Source: Marimonas arenosa
GTDB lineage: Bacteria > Pseudomonadota > Alphaproteobacteria > Rhodobacterales > Rhodobacteraceae
Reading direction: 5' to 3'
DNA length: 64,000 nucleotides
NCBI RefSeq assembly: GCF_030848945.1
Contig: NZ_JANHAX010000001.1
Location: 682,001 to 746,000, forward strand
Shown here piece by piece: positions 17,273 to 29,170 of this stretch. The notes beneath the pieces were generated by a model. That model made no database searches and was not told the origin of the DNA. It worked only from the letters and a program-made list of their open reading frames with translations. The translations under genes and the position numbers were made by a program. Numbering within the stretch: position 1 is the first letter of the stretch; each line of letters opens with the position of its first letter.

Positions 17273-17971
17273 CTAGTTTTCCTTTTCGTTGTTGGCGGAA
17301 GCGCTGGTGCGCGTGCGTGTGGCCGAGGCGATATAGACCATCGCGAGGACGGCGAAGATATAGGCCTGGATCAACCCGGTCAGCAGGCCCAGCAATTGCA
17401 GCAGGATCGGAAAGAAAAAAGGAGCGACGCCAATCATGATGGCGACGATCACCGTGCCGCTCATGACATTGCCGTAAAGGCGTACCGCCAGCGCCAGCGT
17501 GCGCGAGATTTCCGCGATAATGTTGAAGGGAAGCATGATCACGGAGGGCCGGATATACCGGCGCAGATAGAGCAGCAGTCCCTGCTCCGCGATCCCAAAG
17601 ACGGGCACGGCGATCAGAACGCAGACGGCCAGTGCGGTCGTCGTGGAAAGCGAGCCTGTAGGCGGCCGGTAGCCGGGCACGACCGCGAGCAGGTTCGCGC
17701 AGGCGATGTAGAGGAAAAGCGTTCCGATGAACGGGAGATATCGCCCTGGCGTGTCGCTTCCCATAGCGCCGATCTGGTCGCTGATGGTGGTCACGATCAC
17801 CTCCAGCATGATCTGCCAGCGCGATGGCGTTTCGTCGTGCCTGAGCCGGGCGGTGATCGCCCAGGACCCAAAAACGAGCAGAGCCATCACGACCCAGGTG
17901 AAGCCGATGGTGGCGTTGACGCCTGCGCCAGCGATCTCGAAGAGGATCCACTGATCGGTGCTGATATCCAA
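17273..17971 (-). CDS. atpB: N-type ATPase a subunit
   Basis: A 232-residue membrane subunit that carries the ion channel and conserved Arg (SRTLALAVRLYGNVMSG). The start is taken as TTG at LDISTDQW because AGAGGAG lies about nine bases before it; a longer upstream frame has no ribosome site and would run into atpR. At least five hydrophobic helices are visible. It lies two bases before atpE. Confidence 0.93.
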   Translation of the reverse strand: MDISTDQWILFEIAGAGVNATIGFTWVVMALLVFGSWAITARLRHDETPSRWQIMLEVIVTTISDQIGAMGSDTPGRYLPFIGTLFLYIACANLLAVVPGYRPPTGSLSTTTALAVCVLIAVPVFGIAEQGLLLYLRRYIRPSVIMLPFNIIAEISRTLALAVRLYGNVMSGTVIVAIMIGVAPFFFPILLQLLGLLTGLIQAYIFAVLAMVYIASATRTRTSASANNEKEN

Positions 17972-17996
17972 GGTCCTACTCCTCTGTAATTCTGGC

Positions 17997-18272
17997 TCAG
18001 ACGAGGCGCGAGGCCAGCAGGCGGGCCAAGGCGACACCAAGCATCGCCGCCAAGATGCCGGACAGGCCGGTCCCCATCCAGACCAGCCCCGCCAGCGTGC
18101 CGATCACGACCGTCAAGCGCAGGATCAGCGCCAAGACGAACCGCCAGCCCGACCCGCCGCCCGAGAGATGCCGGACCGAGCTCCAGAGCAGCGCGAAGTA
18201 GAGCGTTCCGGCACCGAAACCGGCGGCAAGGGCGGGAACGAGGCTCACGGCATGTTCGAGCCCCTCACTCAT
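17997..18272 (-). CDS. atpR: N-ATPase accessory membrane protein AtpR
   Basis: A 91-residue, three-helix hydrophobic protein at the position of atpR in N-ATPase operons. AtpR is thought to help assemble the c ring in place of AtpI. The start is MSEGLEHAV, overlapping atpQ by eight bases; a longer frame adds an unlikely polar leader. Identity rests on operon position plus size and helix pattern. Confidence 0.85.
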   Translation of the reverse strand: MSEGLEHAVSLVPALAAGFGAGTLYFALLWSSVRHLSGGGSGWRFVLALILRLTVVIGTLAGLVWMGTGLSGILAAMLGVALARLLASRLV

Positions 18273-18572
18273 CCCCACTCTCTTTGCTGATCCAGTACCA
18301 GGCATTGAAGCAGCCAAGCGTCACGCCGGCGAGAAGACCGATGAGGGTCCAGGACCGTTCAGTTTCGGCCTGTGCGTCGATCCAGAGCCCGAGCGCGGTG
18401 CCCGCGAGCGTCGGAATGGCAACCGACCAGCCGACAAGCCCAAACATGCCCAACCCGTAGAACGGATTACGCGCGCGGCGCTTCTTCGCCGCCAGCTTGC
18501 GCTTGGCCCGTCGACTGATCTCTTCGTTGCTATCAGTCCGTGCGGCCCCGGTCTTGTGGAAGTTTTCTTGGG

Positions 18573-18576
<4 letters not shown>
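18265..18576 (-). CDS. atpQ: N-ATPase accessory membrane protein AtpQ
   Basis: A 103-residue protein with a basic N-terminal part (SRRAKRKLAAKKRRARNP) and two membrane helices, resembling the AtpI/AtpZ (AtpQ) family. It follows atpC with a four-base ATGA overlap and precedes atpR. Proposed role is helping a/c assembly or Mg2+ handling. Order and topology fit atpQ well. Confidence 0.87.
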
Positions 18577-20494
<1,918 letters not shown>

Positions 20495-20607
20495 GGGCAC
20501 GGTTTGCCGGCAGTTAAAGACGCCTTGCGAAACAAGGAATAAGGGTTAACCGGTTTCCGCACAACTCCTGCCCCGCCGGCAAGACGAAAAGCAAGCATGG
20601 CTGCGCC

Positions 20608-21040
20608 ATGATGGTCAATGAACTTATGAATACTGTTATGGTTTCCGTGTCGCCGGACACGCCGGTCCGCGACGTTGCCAGGTTGATGGCAGAGAACAAC
20701 ATTGGCATCCTTCCGGTATGCGACGAGGGGCACATTGTCGGATTGGTTACCGACCAGGACATTGTAACGCGGTGTGTTTCTCGGGATGATGCGGCCATTA
20801 ATAATTGCGCGGTAAGGGACATACTGACCGCAGACATTGTTTGCAGCCATGACCGGCAGGATATCCAAAAGGTCGCCGAAATCGTGGTCGATCTCCAGCT
20901 GCGCAGGTTGCCAGTGCTGGATGACAACGCTGGATGACAACGATCATCTTGTCGGGATGGTCACGCTGGGTGGCATCGCCCGGCACGGGTCCGAACACCT
21001 TGCCGGCGAAACCTTGGGCGAGATCGTGGAAGAGAGATGA
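20608..21040 (+). pseudogene. CBS-pair protein, frameshifted by a 13-bp tandem duplication
   Basis: The first 109 codons encode a CBS domain and the start of a second (MNTVMVSVSPDTPVRDVARL, NNIGILPVCDEGHIVGLVTD, LRRLPVLDDN), then the frame runs into a stop. GCTGGATGACAAC is present twice in direct succession (20916-20928 and 20929-20941); removing one copy restores the second CBS domain through LDDNDHLVGMVTLGGIARHG to the natural stop. CBS pairs bind adenine nucleotides. Either a decayed gene or a slippage-prone one. Confidence 0.85.
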
Positions 21041-21091
21041 AATACGGGCGGCTGCGGACAACCCGTAGGAAAAACTTGGTTTGGAGGAAAG

Positions 21092-21139
21092 ATGAAATCG
21101 ACCCGTGCAACCTGGGTCGTCGTTGCCGATGGCGGGAAC
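21092..21139 (+). pseudogene. Start of a host-attachment-type gene, cut by a MITE
   Basis: GGAGGAAAG is followed by ATG and sixteen codons reading MKSTRATWVVVADGGN, which matches the N-terminus usual for the host-attachment-protein family (MKPTxTWVVIADGARAR). At codon 16 the sequence becomes the 161-bp MITE and no continuation is found beyond it. The ribosome site and start are good, so a real gene was lost here. Confidence 0.65.
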
Positions 21140-21300
21140 GGTAATGTCAGATTAACCGCGTCCGGCCAACCTCCCCCGCCCTCTCACTTCTAAAGAGGAT
21201 GCAAAAAGCTGTTCTGCAAAGGAAAAGACCTTTCAGAGCGATGCCACGCGGAAGAAACAAGCTAAGGCAGGCTATCACGCCGGTTTAATCTGACAAGACC
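21140..21300. mobile_element. 161-bp MITE, copy 1, with IS6-like ends
   Basis: Begins GGTAATGTCAGATTAAC and ends GTTTAATCTGACAAGACC, so the ends are inverted repeats of the form GGTnnTGTCAGATTAA. The same ends bound the IS6 elements in this window. The interior holds no gene. A copy of equal length lies at 36710-36870, about 84% identical by eye. It was probably moved in trans by the IS6 transposase. Confidence 0.85.
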
Positions 21301-21861
21301 TGCGCACGACCCGATTTGCACCGCAGCGATGCCATCCAGGGAAAGGCGCGACGCCTCGCCAGTCGGCTCTCAGAGGGCGCGCCAGATCTTCTGCAGAAAA
21401 TCTTGGACGATGGGCAGATTGAGAAGCACAGCATTGTTTTGAGGCTGAAAGCGGATGGTCTGGCCGACGCACTAGGAATTCAACCCGATGAGATTGACCA
21501 CGCGGTTCTGGCGATCGAGGCTCCCTTCGAACTGCGCAGACGGGGTGTAGAGGGAAAGATCATTGTCGGCGACCGCGAGCCCCAACCCGACCGCACCCTT
21601 CTGCGGGCCCTGTCTCAAGCGCATGCTTGGACAGCCGAGTTGCGCAACGGAAAGCCGCTGAGTGAAATTGCCGCCGCGACCACGCACTCGGAATCCTACA
21701 TTCGGACCCGATCGCAGCTGGCGTTCCTGTCGCCCGCGATCCAGAGCGCAATCCTCGAGGGGCGCCAGCCGACGAACCTGACCCTCGAACGGATTATTCG
21801 AAAACCGGTGCCCCTCGACTGGAACGCACAGGCGGGATTGTACGGGTTTGAGGACGGATAG
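21301..21861 (+). pseudogene. Serine-recombinase C-terminal relic
   Basis: About 180 codons match the C-terminal part of the large recombinase at 60732-62396: the shared order is ILDDG-type helix, RRRGVEGKIIVGD, LRALSQAHAWTAELRNGKPL, HSESYIRTRSQLAFLSPAIQ, LEGRQPTNLTLERII and PVPLDWNAQ. The resolvase domain is missing and similarity begins right at the MITE end, so the MITE marks the deletion junction. The sequence after the stop also parallels that after the intact recombinase. Confidence 0.85.
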
Positions 21862-21886
21862 CGGCATCCCTGATCTGGGTGTGGCG

Positions 21887-22056
21887 TTCCCTGTTCTCGC
21901 GGAAAAGTTCCCTGATAATCGCGAAAATGTTCCCTGTTATTTTGCGCAGGGAATTCTTGCGCAACTCACTGATAAAGCGCGCAGATTCAGGGCGAAAAAT
22001 CGCTCAGAATGCCAAAATCTGAAGAATTTCCCTGTTAATTCCCTGTTAGCAGGGAA
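21887..22056 (+). repeat. TTCCCTG repeat array, copy 1
   Basis: TTCCCTG lies at 21887, 21908, 21930, 22028 and 22039, with the complement CAGGGAA at 21947 and 22050. The first three are spaced 21-22 bp, two helical turns, each followed by a C/G-rich then A-rich spacer. The last pair forms TTCCCTG-TTAG-CAGGGAA. The same layout follows the intact recombinase (62434-62594), so this is a conserved protein-binding or attachment site of the element. The rest of 21862-22228 shows no gene. Confidence 0.75.
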
Positions 22057-22228
22057 TTTTGACCCTAACCGAAGCGCGTGATGGTGCCTTCGGAGACGTT
22101 ACGAGGAAACCGCACCTGCTCACAGGATTACGGTCGTCTCTCTGGCAGATGGCATAGCCCAAGCGCCCGGAAAAACGGGGGAAAACAGGAAAAGACAGAC
22201 TGTGCTGACAGAGATAGGGGTAGGTGGC

Positions 22229-23046
22229 GGTGCTGTCAGACGAATTCGAACTCGTCTCAGCCAGGACAGTAGGGCTGTCCCTTATGCCGCGCAGAGACCA
22301 CGCCACTCGGCCAGAGCGGCGGTACGGTTCTGTTTGAAATGATCTCGGCTTGAGAGGCTGCGGTCCTGGTTGAAGTGGTTGGAAACAGAAGAATGCACGG
22401 CGGCGAATTTCTGCAAACTTCGCATTCGGCGTAAGCGCTGCATCGCCCGCTCGCTTCGTCGGAATGGTAAGTGCGAGTTCTCAACGCGGTTGTTCAGCCA
22501 GCGACCACATGCCTGCAGATCGTCACATCCAAGTTCACGAAGCGCGGCCCGATAAGATGGAAACCTGTCTGTGACCCGAATTTCGGGCTGACCATAGCGC
22601 CGCATCAATTTTCTGAGCATTTTCAATGCAGCGCGTTTGTTTCTTCGCTTTGTGACAACGCTCTAAAGCACCTCGCCTTCGTGATCGACGGCCCGCCAAA
22701 GGTAGTTGCGCTCGCCGTTGATCTTCACGAAAACCTCGTCGACATGCCATTGCCATCGGGAAAAGGCATGCAGCTGCTGAACACGCCGCCGCCGGATCTC
22801 CGACGCAAACATTGGACCGAACCTGTTGCACCAGAACCGGATGATTTCATGGCTCACATCGATGCCGTGTTCGTGCAGCAGGTCCTCGACATTGCGCAGA
22901 GACAGCGGGAACCGGACATACAGCATCACCGCCAGGCGAATGATCTCGGGGCTGGTTTTGAAGTACTTAAATGGGCCGCGTACAGTCATCTTGAAAGGAT
23001 ACGAAAGCCCCCCGGCCGCCTCAAGACGAGTTAATCTGAGAAGACC
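22229..23046 (-). mobile_element. IS6-family insertion sequence, copy 2 (decayed)
   Basis: 818 bp like copy 1. The left end is GGTGCTGTCAGACGAATTCG; the right end, complemented, GGTCTTCTCAGATTAACTCG. No target duplication (TAGGTGGC left, CTACCCCA right). The transposase carries a nonsense codon. It lies about 135 bp upstream of the amide-metabolism block. Confidence 0.85.
22282..22989 (-). pseudogene. IS6 transposase with in-frame amber stop
   Basis: Full-length relative of the intact transposase at 10659-11366. The frame is kept throughout, but after DHEGEVL the codon that is GAA (Glu) in copy 1 reads TAG, followed in frame by SVVTKRRNKRAA and the rest of the catalytic core with VTDRFPSY and NNRVENSH. 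A single nonsense codon separates the first Asp of the DDE triad from the other two residues, so it should be inactive unless read through. Confidence 0.9.
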
Positions 23047-23181
23047 CTACCCCAACCGAAGGCGTATCGAGCGCGTCACCCCGTGAATGACAACCAGAGG
23101 CGGGAGACCACCCGACAGGCCACTTGCCAAGTACCCGAGATGCTCTAGTCTGATGGCATGAGACAAAAGGGAGGTTTCCCG

Positions 23182-24165
23182 ATGACATGGCTCGACTCCT
23201 CTGTCATGGGCCGGCGCGGCGTCGCGCAATGCCGGGAAGGACAGCACCATCACCTCACCGAGGCGATGCAGGGCGAATACCACTACGTCTACGGCCCCTA
23301 TGCAGACCCGGTGATGACCATCGCCCCCGGCGACGTGGTCGCGGTCGAAACGCTCGATGCCTTCGGCGGCGCGGTCAAGACCGAGGATGATCTGCCGTCG
23401 AAGGTGCTGAACATGCCCTTCGTGAACCCGCAGAACGGGCCCATCGCGGTCGAGGGTGCCCGGAAGGGCGACGTTCTCGCGGTCCATGTCAGAAGCCTTC
23501 TGCCCCGCGGTCCGCAACCGGCCGGCACCACGGCCCTGATCCCCGATTTCGGCGGGCTGGTGGCCTCGGGCCTGACGCATCTGAACGCGCCGATCGCCGA
23601 GCGGGTCAAGAAGATGGATGTCACGCCCGACGGGATCCGCTTCTCGGACCGGATCACCCTCCCCTACGAACCCTTCGTCGGCACCATGGGCGTCAGCCCC
23701 GAAATCGAGGCAATCTCGTCTCTCGTGCCCGATTTTTACGGCGGCAACATGGACCTGCCCGATGTGGCCCCGGGTGCCGTGATCTATTTCCCCGTCCAGC
23801 GGGACCAGGGCTTCTTCTACATCGGCGATTGCCACGGCCGCCAGGGAGATGGTGAGCTTTGCGGCGTCGCGGTCGAGATCCCGGCCACGGTGACCGTCCA
23901 GATCGACCTGATCAAGGATTGGGCTATCCCCGGCGTGAGGCTGGAAACCGAGGAGTTCATCATGGCCGTCGGGTCGGCCCGGCCGATGGAGGACGCGGCG
24001 CGCATGGCATACCGTGACCTCGTCCGCTGGATGATCGAGGATCACGGTTTCGAGGAAACCGAAGCCTACTTCCTCGCCACCCAGGCCGGCAGCATGCGCG
24101 TCGGCAACATGGTCGATCCGAAATACACGCTGGGCGCATCGATGCTGAAACAATACCTGCGCTGA
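23182..24165 (+). CDS. Acetamidase/formamidase family hydrolase
   Basis: A 327-residue member of the FmdA/AmdA family, cytoplasmic enzymes that release ammonia from formamide, acetamide or related small amides. Visible family features are PGDVVAVETLDAFGG, MPFVNPQNGPIAVEGA, GDVLAVHV, MGVSPE, and FYIGDCHGRQGDGELCG with the metal-binding Asp/His region. The start MTWLDSS has GGGAGG seven bases upstream. It is the first gene of a plus-strand pair with an SDR and faces an amide-transport operon on the other strand. Confidence 0.92.
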   Translation: MTWLDSSVMGRRGVAQCREGQHHHLTEAMQGEYHYVYGPYADPVMTIAPGDVVAVETLDAFGGAVKTEDDLPSKVLNMPFVNPQNGPIAVEGARKGDVLAVHVRSLLPRGPQPAGTTALIPDFGGLVASGLTHLNAPIAERVKKMDVTPDGIRFSDRITLPYEPFVGTMGVSPEIEAISSLVPDFYGGNMDLPDVAPGAVIYFPVQRDQGFFYIGDCHGRQGDGELCGVAVEIPATVTVQIDLIKDWAIPGVRLETEEFIMAVGSARPMEDAARMAYRDLVRWMIEDHGFEETEAYFLATQAGSMRVGNMVDPKYTLGASMLKQYLR

Positions 24166-24211
24166 TCCGACGTCGGATCGGTCGCGCGGACAGAACGGGA
24201 GAACGTGCAAG

Positions 24212-24973
24212 ATGGACCTGGGATTGAAAGGTCTGCGAGTCCTTGTCACCGGCGGCACAAAGGGCATCGGCCGGAAATGCGCCGACATCTTCGCCGACGA
24301 GGGCGCCGCCGTCTCGGTATGCGCCCGCGACGCGGCCCACGTGACCGCCACGGTGGAAGCCCTCAAGCAGAAGGGGGTTCCCGCCTTTGGCCGCGCCGTG
24401 AACGTTGCGAATGCCCATTCGCTGAAATCCTGGGTTCAGGACAGCGCCGCCGCGCTCGGCGGGATCGACATTGTCGTGGCAAACGTCTCCGCGCTTGCCG
24501 TCGCCGATGACGAGACCGCCTGGCAGGCCGGGTTCGAAACGGACATGATGCATTCCGTCCGGCTCGTGAACGCCTCGATGCCCTGGCTGGAAAAGTCACA
24601 GGCTGCGTCCATCACCCTGATTTCCTCGGTCTCAGGGCGCGAGATCGACTTCACCGGCCCGGCCTACGGTGCCTTCAAGGCCGCCCTGGTGCATTACGCC
24701 CAGGGCCTGGCGATGAAACTCGCCCCGATTGGCATCCGTGCCAACACCGTTTCGCCCGGAAACACTTTTTTCGAGGGGGGCATCTGGCAATCGATCGAAC
24801 AGAACAACCCCGATCTATTCAGGGATGCCCTTGCGATGAACCCGATGAAGCGCATGGCCGGCCCCGACGAGATCGCGCGCGGCGTGGTCTTCCTCGCGTC
24901 ACCGGCCTCGAGCTTCACGAGCGGCACGAACCTCGTCATCGACGGCGCCCTAACCAAGGGCGTCCAGCTCTGA
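24212..24973 (+). CDS. Short-chain dehydrogenase/reductase
   Basis: A 253-residue classical SDR. Cofactor motif TGGTKGIG near residue 14, catalytic Ser in LISSVSG, YxxxK as YGAFK, and the C-terminal SGTNLVIDGALTKG. All family residues are present. Substrate unknown; probably follows the amidase in the same transcript (46-bp gap) and may act on a carbonyl product of the amide pathway. Confidence 0.92.
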   Translation: MDLGLKGLRVLVTGGTKGIGRKCADIFADEGAAVSVCARDAAHVTATVEALKQKGVPAFGRAVNVANAHSLKSWVQDSAAALGGIDIVVANVSALAVADDETAWQAGFETDMMHSVRLVNASMPWLEKSQAASITLISSVSGREIDFTGPAYGAFKAALVHYAQGLAMKLAPIGIRANTVSPGNTFFEGGIWQSIEQNNPDLFRDALAMNPMKRMAGPDEIARGVVFLASPASSFTSGTNLVIDGALTKGVQL

Positions 24974-25000
24974 CGCGACCGACCCTCGCCCGGGGGCGCT

Positions 25001-25032
25001 CCACCTGTCGGTTATCACCCTGTCCCAGGTGG
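25001..25032. terminator. Inverted repeat between convergent genes
   Basis: CCACCTG and CAGGTGG flank an 18-base loop in the short space between the converging SDR and acyl-CoA ligase genes. A G/C-rich arm pair in this position could act as a bidirectional terminator, but there is no T-run on either side. Confidence 0.3.
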
Positions 25033-25043
25033 GCCGGCGGCAA

Positions 25044-26756
25044 TCAGGAGGACAGTCCCAGCTCCTCGATCATCTGGTCGCGCATGACGAATTTCTGCGG
25101 CTTTCCGGTGACCGTCATCGGCATCTCCGTCACGAAACGGATGTAGCGCGGGACCTTGTAATGCGCGATCTTGCCCCGGCACCAGTCCCGCAGGCCGTCT
25201 TCCGCCATCTGCGCCCCCGGGCGCAGGATGACCCAGGCCGCGACCTCTTCGCCGTATTTCGGATCAGGCAGGCCAAAGACCTGCGCCTGCGAGATGTCGG
25301 GGTGGCCCACCAGGAACTCCTCGATCTCGGCCGGATAGACGTTCTCGCCCCCGCGGATCAGCATATCCTTCAGGCGCCCGGTGATCCGGCAATAGCCCTC
25401 GGTATCGATGGTGGCCAGATCGCCGGTGTGCATCCAGCCGCTCCGGATCGCCTCCGCGGTGCGCTGCGGATCGTCCCAATACCCCTTCATCACAAGATAG
25501 CCGCGCGTCAGCAACTCGCCCTTCTGGCCGACAGGCAGGGTCCGGCCCTTGCCGTCCACCACCTTGCACTCGGCATGGGGCTGAATGCGCCCCACCGTCG
25601 ATACGCGCCGCTCCACGGGATCATCTACCGCCGACTGGAACGAGATCGGGCTCGTTTCGGTCATACCGTAGCCGATCGTGATCTGCCGGCAATTCATCCG
25701 TTGCATGACCCGGCGCATTAACGGCTCCGGGCAAGGGGCGCCCGCCATGATCCCGGTCCGCAGGCTGCGCAGGTCGAACCGGTCAAACTCGGGGTGATCC
25801 AGCATCGCCTGAAACATCGTCGGCACGCCGTGAACCGCGGCGCAGCCCTCGGCATCGATCGCCGCCAGGGTGTCGCGCGCATCGAAGGCCTCTCCCGGGA
25901 TGACCATGGCCGCGCCATAGGCGCAGGCCGCAAGGTTGCCCAGGACCATGCCGAAACAATGGTAGAACGGCACCGGAATGCACAGGCCTTCCCCCGGTCT
26001 CAGCCGCATGGCCCGAGCCGTCGAGATCGCGTTGTTCACGATGTTCCGGTGACTCAGCGTTGCCCCCTTCGGGGCGCCCGTCGTGCCGCTGGTGAACTGG
26101 ATGTTGATCGCGTCATCCGGGTCGAGGCTCGCGCCGATCGCATCAAGGCGCGCCCGAAGCGCGGGGCCGCCCTTGGCCATCACCGCATCGAAGGACAAAG
26201 CGCCGGCCCGCGGCTCCGGCCCCAGCTGGACCACCGACCCGAGCCGCGGCAAACGCGCCGCCCGCAGCCGCCCGGGCGGGCAGGTGTCCAGCTCCGGCGC
26301 CAGCTCGGCCAGCATGGCCATGTAGTTCGACGACTTGAATTGCGGCGCCACGATGAGACAAGACACGCCGGCCTTGTTCAGCGCGTATTCCAGCTCCGAG
26401 CTGCGATAGGCCGGGTTGATGTTCACCAGGATCGCACCGATCCGCGCGGTCGCGAACTGCGCCAAAAGCCATTCCGGACGGTTGGGCGACCAGATGCCCA
26501 CCCTGTCGCCCTTGTAGACCCCGATCGCCAGGAGCCCCGCCGCAAGACGGTCGACCAGCCGCGCGAACTCGGCATAGGTCCAGCGGTCGCCGGTCTGGCG
26601 AAAGACCGCCGCCGTTCGCGACGCGTTCCGCCGCACGACCTCGGACAGGAAGGCCGGGATCGTGGCCTCGATCAAAGGACGGTCGGTCGCCCCCGCCACA
26701 TGCGAAAGGCCGTTTGCGGGGCGAATGCCCGGTCTGGAGATCACCCGTGCCGACAT
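25044..26756 (-). CDS. Acyl-CoA synthetase (AMP-forming)
   Basis: A 570-residue ANL-superfamily enzyme that adenylates a carboxylic acid and transfers it to CoA. The P-loop is [52 protein letters not shown] and the catalytic Lys in MTVTGKPQK are present. Medium or long-chain fatty acid or aryl acid substrates are possible. It follows the fused ATPase-amidase by 23 bp, so an acid released from an amide by the amidase could be activated here; that link is inference. Confidence 0.93.
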   Translation of the reverse strand: MSARVISRPGIRPANGLSHVAGATDRPLIEATIPAFLSEVVRRNASRTAAVFRQTGDRWTYAEFARLVDRLAAGLLAIGVYKGDRVGIWSPNRPEWLLAQFATARIGAILVNINPAYRSSELEYALNKAGVSCLIVAPQFKSSNYMAMLAELAPELDTCPPGRLRAARLPRLGSVVQLGPEPRAGALSFDAVMAKGGPALRARLDAIGASLDPDDAINIQFTSGTTGAPKGATLSHRNIVNNAISTARAMRLRPGEGLCIPVPFYHCFGMVLGNLAACAYGAAMVIPGEAFDARDTLAAIDAEGCAAVHGVPTMFQAMLDHPEFDRFDLRSLRTGIMAGAPCPEPLMRRVMQRMNCRQITIGYGMTETSPISFQSAVDDPVERRVSTVGRIQPHAECKVVDGKGRTLPVGQKGELLTRGYLVMKGYWDDPQRTAEAIRSGWMHTGDLATIDTEGYCRITGRLKDMLIRGGENVYPAEIEEFLVGHPDISQAQVFGLPDPKYGEEVAAWVILRPGAQMAEDGLRDWCRGKIAHYKVPRYIRFVTEMPMTVTGKPQKFVMRDQMIEELGLSS

Positions 26757-26779
26757 CGCGTCGCTGGTCCTTTCCGGCC

Positions 26780-29170
26780 TTACATGTTGCGCCAGTCACC
26801 GGCCTGTTCGAAGGCGCCCGCCGCGCGGTAGATCGTGCTTTCCTCGTAGCGCCGTCCCACAAGCTGCAGGCCCACGGGCAACCCGTCGGACATCCCGCAC
26901 GGGATCGACATTGCCGGGTGGCCGGTCACGTCGAACGGTGAGGTATTGGGCAGCATCTCAAAGGCGCGCTGCGTCCAAAGCGCCAGCGAACTGTCCGGCG
27001 GCGGCAGCGGCGTCGCCTTCATCGGGGTCGTCGGCATCAGCAGCAGGTCATAGGAGGCCAGCACGTTATTGTACTCCTCGCGCAGCTTCCGCGCGAGGTT
27101 CTGCGCCTTGGCGTAATAACGGCCGCGCGTGTGCTTCAGGTGATACTGCCCCACGAACATCGAGATCTTCAGCGTGTCCGACAACTCGTCGGCCCGCGAC
27201 CGCCAGTTGGAATGATAGTCCAGAAGCGAGGTGGTATAGAGCCCTTCCCAACCGGTGCCGAACCCGTTTCCGATCATCATCTGGTTGGTCAGGCCTTCCA
27301 GCCCGATGGGCGTCCAGATCGCCGGTCCGTACAGGTGCCAGGGGATCGAGATCTCGTCCACCGTGGCACCCAGGCTGCGGAACAGATCCGCCCCGGCGCG
27401 CACCTTCGCATCGACATCGGGTTCCGACTGTTCGTGTCCGAACCCTTCCTTGACCACGCCGATCCGCAACCCCGAGGCCCCGCGGTTGACCGACGCCGTA
27501 TAACGGTCGGTGTGCACGTCGTACTGGCGCGGGTCGAGGCCGTCGGCCCCGGCAATCACCTCGAGCATCAGGGCGTTGTCCATTACGGTCTGCGTCATCG
27601 GCCCGGCATGGTCGATCGTGTTCTCGATCGGCATGATCCCGGAATAGGGCACGAGGCCATGGGTGGGCTTCATCCCGTAGACCCCGCAGAACGAGGCCGG
27701 CATCCGGATCGAGCCGCCCTGGTCGCCGCCGATCGCCATGTCGACCAGCCCCGCCCCGACAAGCGCCCCTGACCCCGACGACGACCCCCCCGCCGAATAG
27801 CCCGGCTTGTGCGGGTTGTGCACGGCCCCCGTCGCGTTGGTGTGGCTGCCGCCCGAAAGGCAGAAATACTCGCAATGCGCCTTGCCCATGATCGTCGCGC
27901 CGGCATCCAGAAGGCGCGTGACGATGGTGGCATCGATATCGGGGGTGTAGCCCTTCAGGGTCGACGCCCCGTTCATCATCGGCACGCCCGCCAGGCACAC
28001 GTTGTCCTTCAGCGCGACCGTCCGCCCAAGCAACGGCCCGCGCGGCGCGCCCTTGATCTCGGTCTTCACATACCACGCGTTCATCGGGTTTTCCTCGGGT
28101 GTCGGACGATAGCCCGAGGTGCGCGGGTATAGGACCGGGGGCAGGTAGTCGGGCAGCGAATCCACCACGTCATAAGCATCCAGCGTGCCCTGCATGACAT
28201 CGAGAAATTCCTGGATCCGCTCGTCCGACATGTGCATGCCCAGTTCGGCGACAATATCTTTCATCTGCGAATGCGTGGGGCGCTGGACGGTCATGTAGGA
28301 CATCCTTTCTTGCAACGATGCCGGAGCGGCGGATCTTTCGGCCGGGGTGCCCAGGCCGGGTCTGCTTGCCGCGGTGTTAGCCCGGGTCTCTTTGGGGGCC
28401 TTGTCGGCCTGAAGCGCCGACAAGGCGCCCGAGGCCGGTTTCGCGGTCTGGGCGCTGCCCGCACCGAGACCAGTGAATTCCTCGATCAGGGCCGGGTCCG
28501 CCGCGTCCGAACCCGAGACCTCGCCCATGATGCTGCCCTTCTGGATCAGAAGGATCCTGTCGGACAGGGCGGTGATGAAATCGAGGCTCTGCTCCACCAG
28601 CACGATGCTCAGGCCTTCGCGGCGGTTCAGCTCCTTCAGCAGGTCGATGATCTCGTCGATGATCGAGGGCTGGATGCCTTCGGTCGGTTCATCTAGAAGC
28701 ACGAGATCCGGGTCGGAGACCAGGCACCGCGCCAGCGCCAGCAATTGCTGTTCGCCGCCCGAAAGCGCACCGCCATCGCGCTCCAGAAGCCGTTCGAGGC
28801 GCGGGAAATCGGCCAACACCCGATCAATCGCATCGTCTTCATCAAGGTCATGCGCGGCAATGCCCATCCGCAGATTGTCCCGGACGCTCAGGTTGGGAAA
28901 GATCCCCCTGCCCTGCGGAACATAGCCGATGCCAAGCTGCGCGCGCCCCGAGGACCGCAGCCGCCCGATATCCTGGCCGTCGAACAGAACGGTACCGCCC
29001 GAGGCCGGGATGATGCCCATCAACGCCTTCAGAAGCGTAGATTTCCCCATGCCGTTATGGCCTAGGATCCCCAGGATCTCGCCATCCTCGACCGAAAGGT
29101 CGATGCCATGCAGGACGGGCACGCGGCCATAGCCTGCCCTCATGCCCGATACTTGCAGAAGCGCGCTCAT
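26780..29170 (-). CDS. Fused LivF-type ABC ATPase and amidase
   Basis: A single 796-codon frame. Residues 1-235 are a LivF/UrtE-like ATPase: Walker [10 protein letters not shown], signature [12 protein letters not shown], Walker [12 protein letters not shown] 55-residue Ala/Pro/Thr-rich linker leads to a complete amidase-signature enzyme (about 293-796) with catalytic Lys in TVALKDNV, cis-Ser in AGGSSSGSG and nucleophile Ser in [11 protein letters not shown]. Inside the linker, ATG at codon 293 (28294) is preceded by AAGAAAGG nine bases away, so the amidase may also be made alone. It overlaps LivG by four bases. Domain calls are firm; whether the fusion is used is open. Confidence 0.9.
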   Translation of the reverse strand: MSALLQVSGMRAGYGRVPVLHGIDLSVEDGEILGILGHNGMGKSTLLKALMGIIPASGGTVLFDGQDIGRLRSSGRAQLGIGYVPQGRGIFPNLSVRDNLRMGIAAHDLDEDDAIDRVLADFPRLERLLERDGGALSGGEQQLLALARCLVSDPDLVLLDEPTEGIQPSIIDEIIDLLKELNRREGLSIVLVEQSLDFITALSDRILLIQKGSIMGEVSGSDAADPALIEEFTGLGAGSAQTAKPASGALSALQADKAPKETRANTAASRPGLGTPAERSAAPASLQERMSYMTVQRPTHSQMKDIVAELGMHMSDERIQEFLDVMQGTLDAYDVVDSLPDYLPPVLYPRTSGYRPTPEENPMNAWYVKTEIKGAPRGPLLGRTVALKDNVCLAGVPMMNGASTLKGYTPDIDATIVTRLLDAGATIMGKAHCEYFCLSGGSHTNATGAVHNPHKPGYSAGGSSSGSGALVGAGLVDMAIGGDQGGSIRMPASFCGVYGMKPTHGLVPYSGIMPIENTIDHAGPMTQTVMDNALMLEVIAGADGLDPRQYDVHTDRYTASVNRGASGLRIGVVKEGFGHEQSEPDVDAKVRAGADLFRSLGATVDEISIPWHLYGPAIWTPIGLEGLTNQMMIGNGFGTGWEGLYTTSLLDYHSNWRSRADELSDTLKISMFVGQYHLKHTRGRYYAKAQNLARKLREEYNNVLASYDLLLMPTTPMKATPLPPPDSSLALWTQRAFEMLPNTSPFDVTGHPAMSIPCGMSDGLPVGLQLVGRRYEESTIYRAAGAFEQAGDWRNM

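Noticed and set aside
17271..17951. Extension of the c-subunit frame upstream into the a-subunit gene
   Set aside because: The added part is out of frame with the a subunit; the 92-residue form with its own ribosome site is standard for c.
21887..22056. Possible CRISPR array from the evenly spaced TTCCCTG words
   Set aside because: Repeats are only seven bases, spacing is about 22 bp, one site is inverted, and no cas genes are present.
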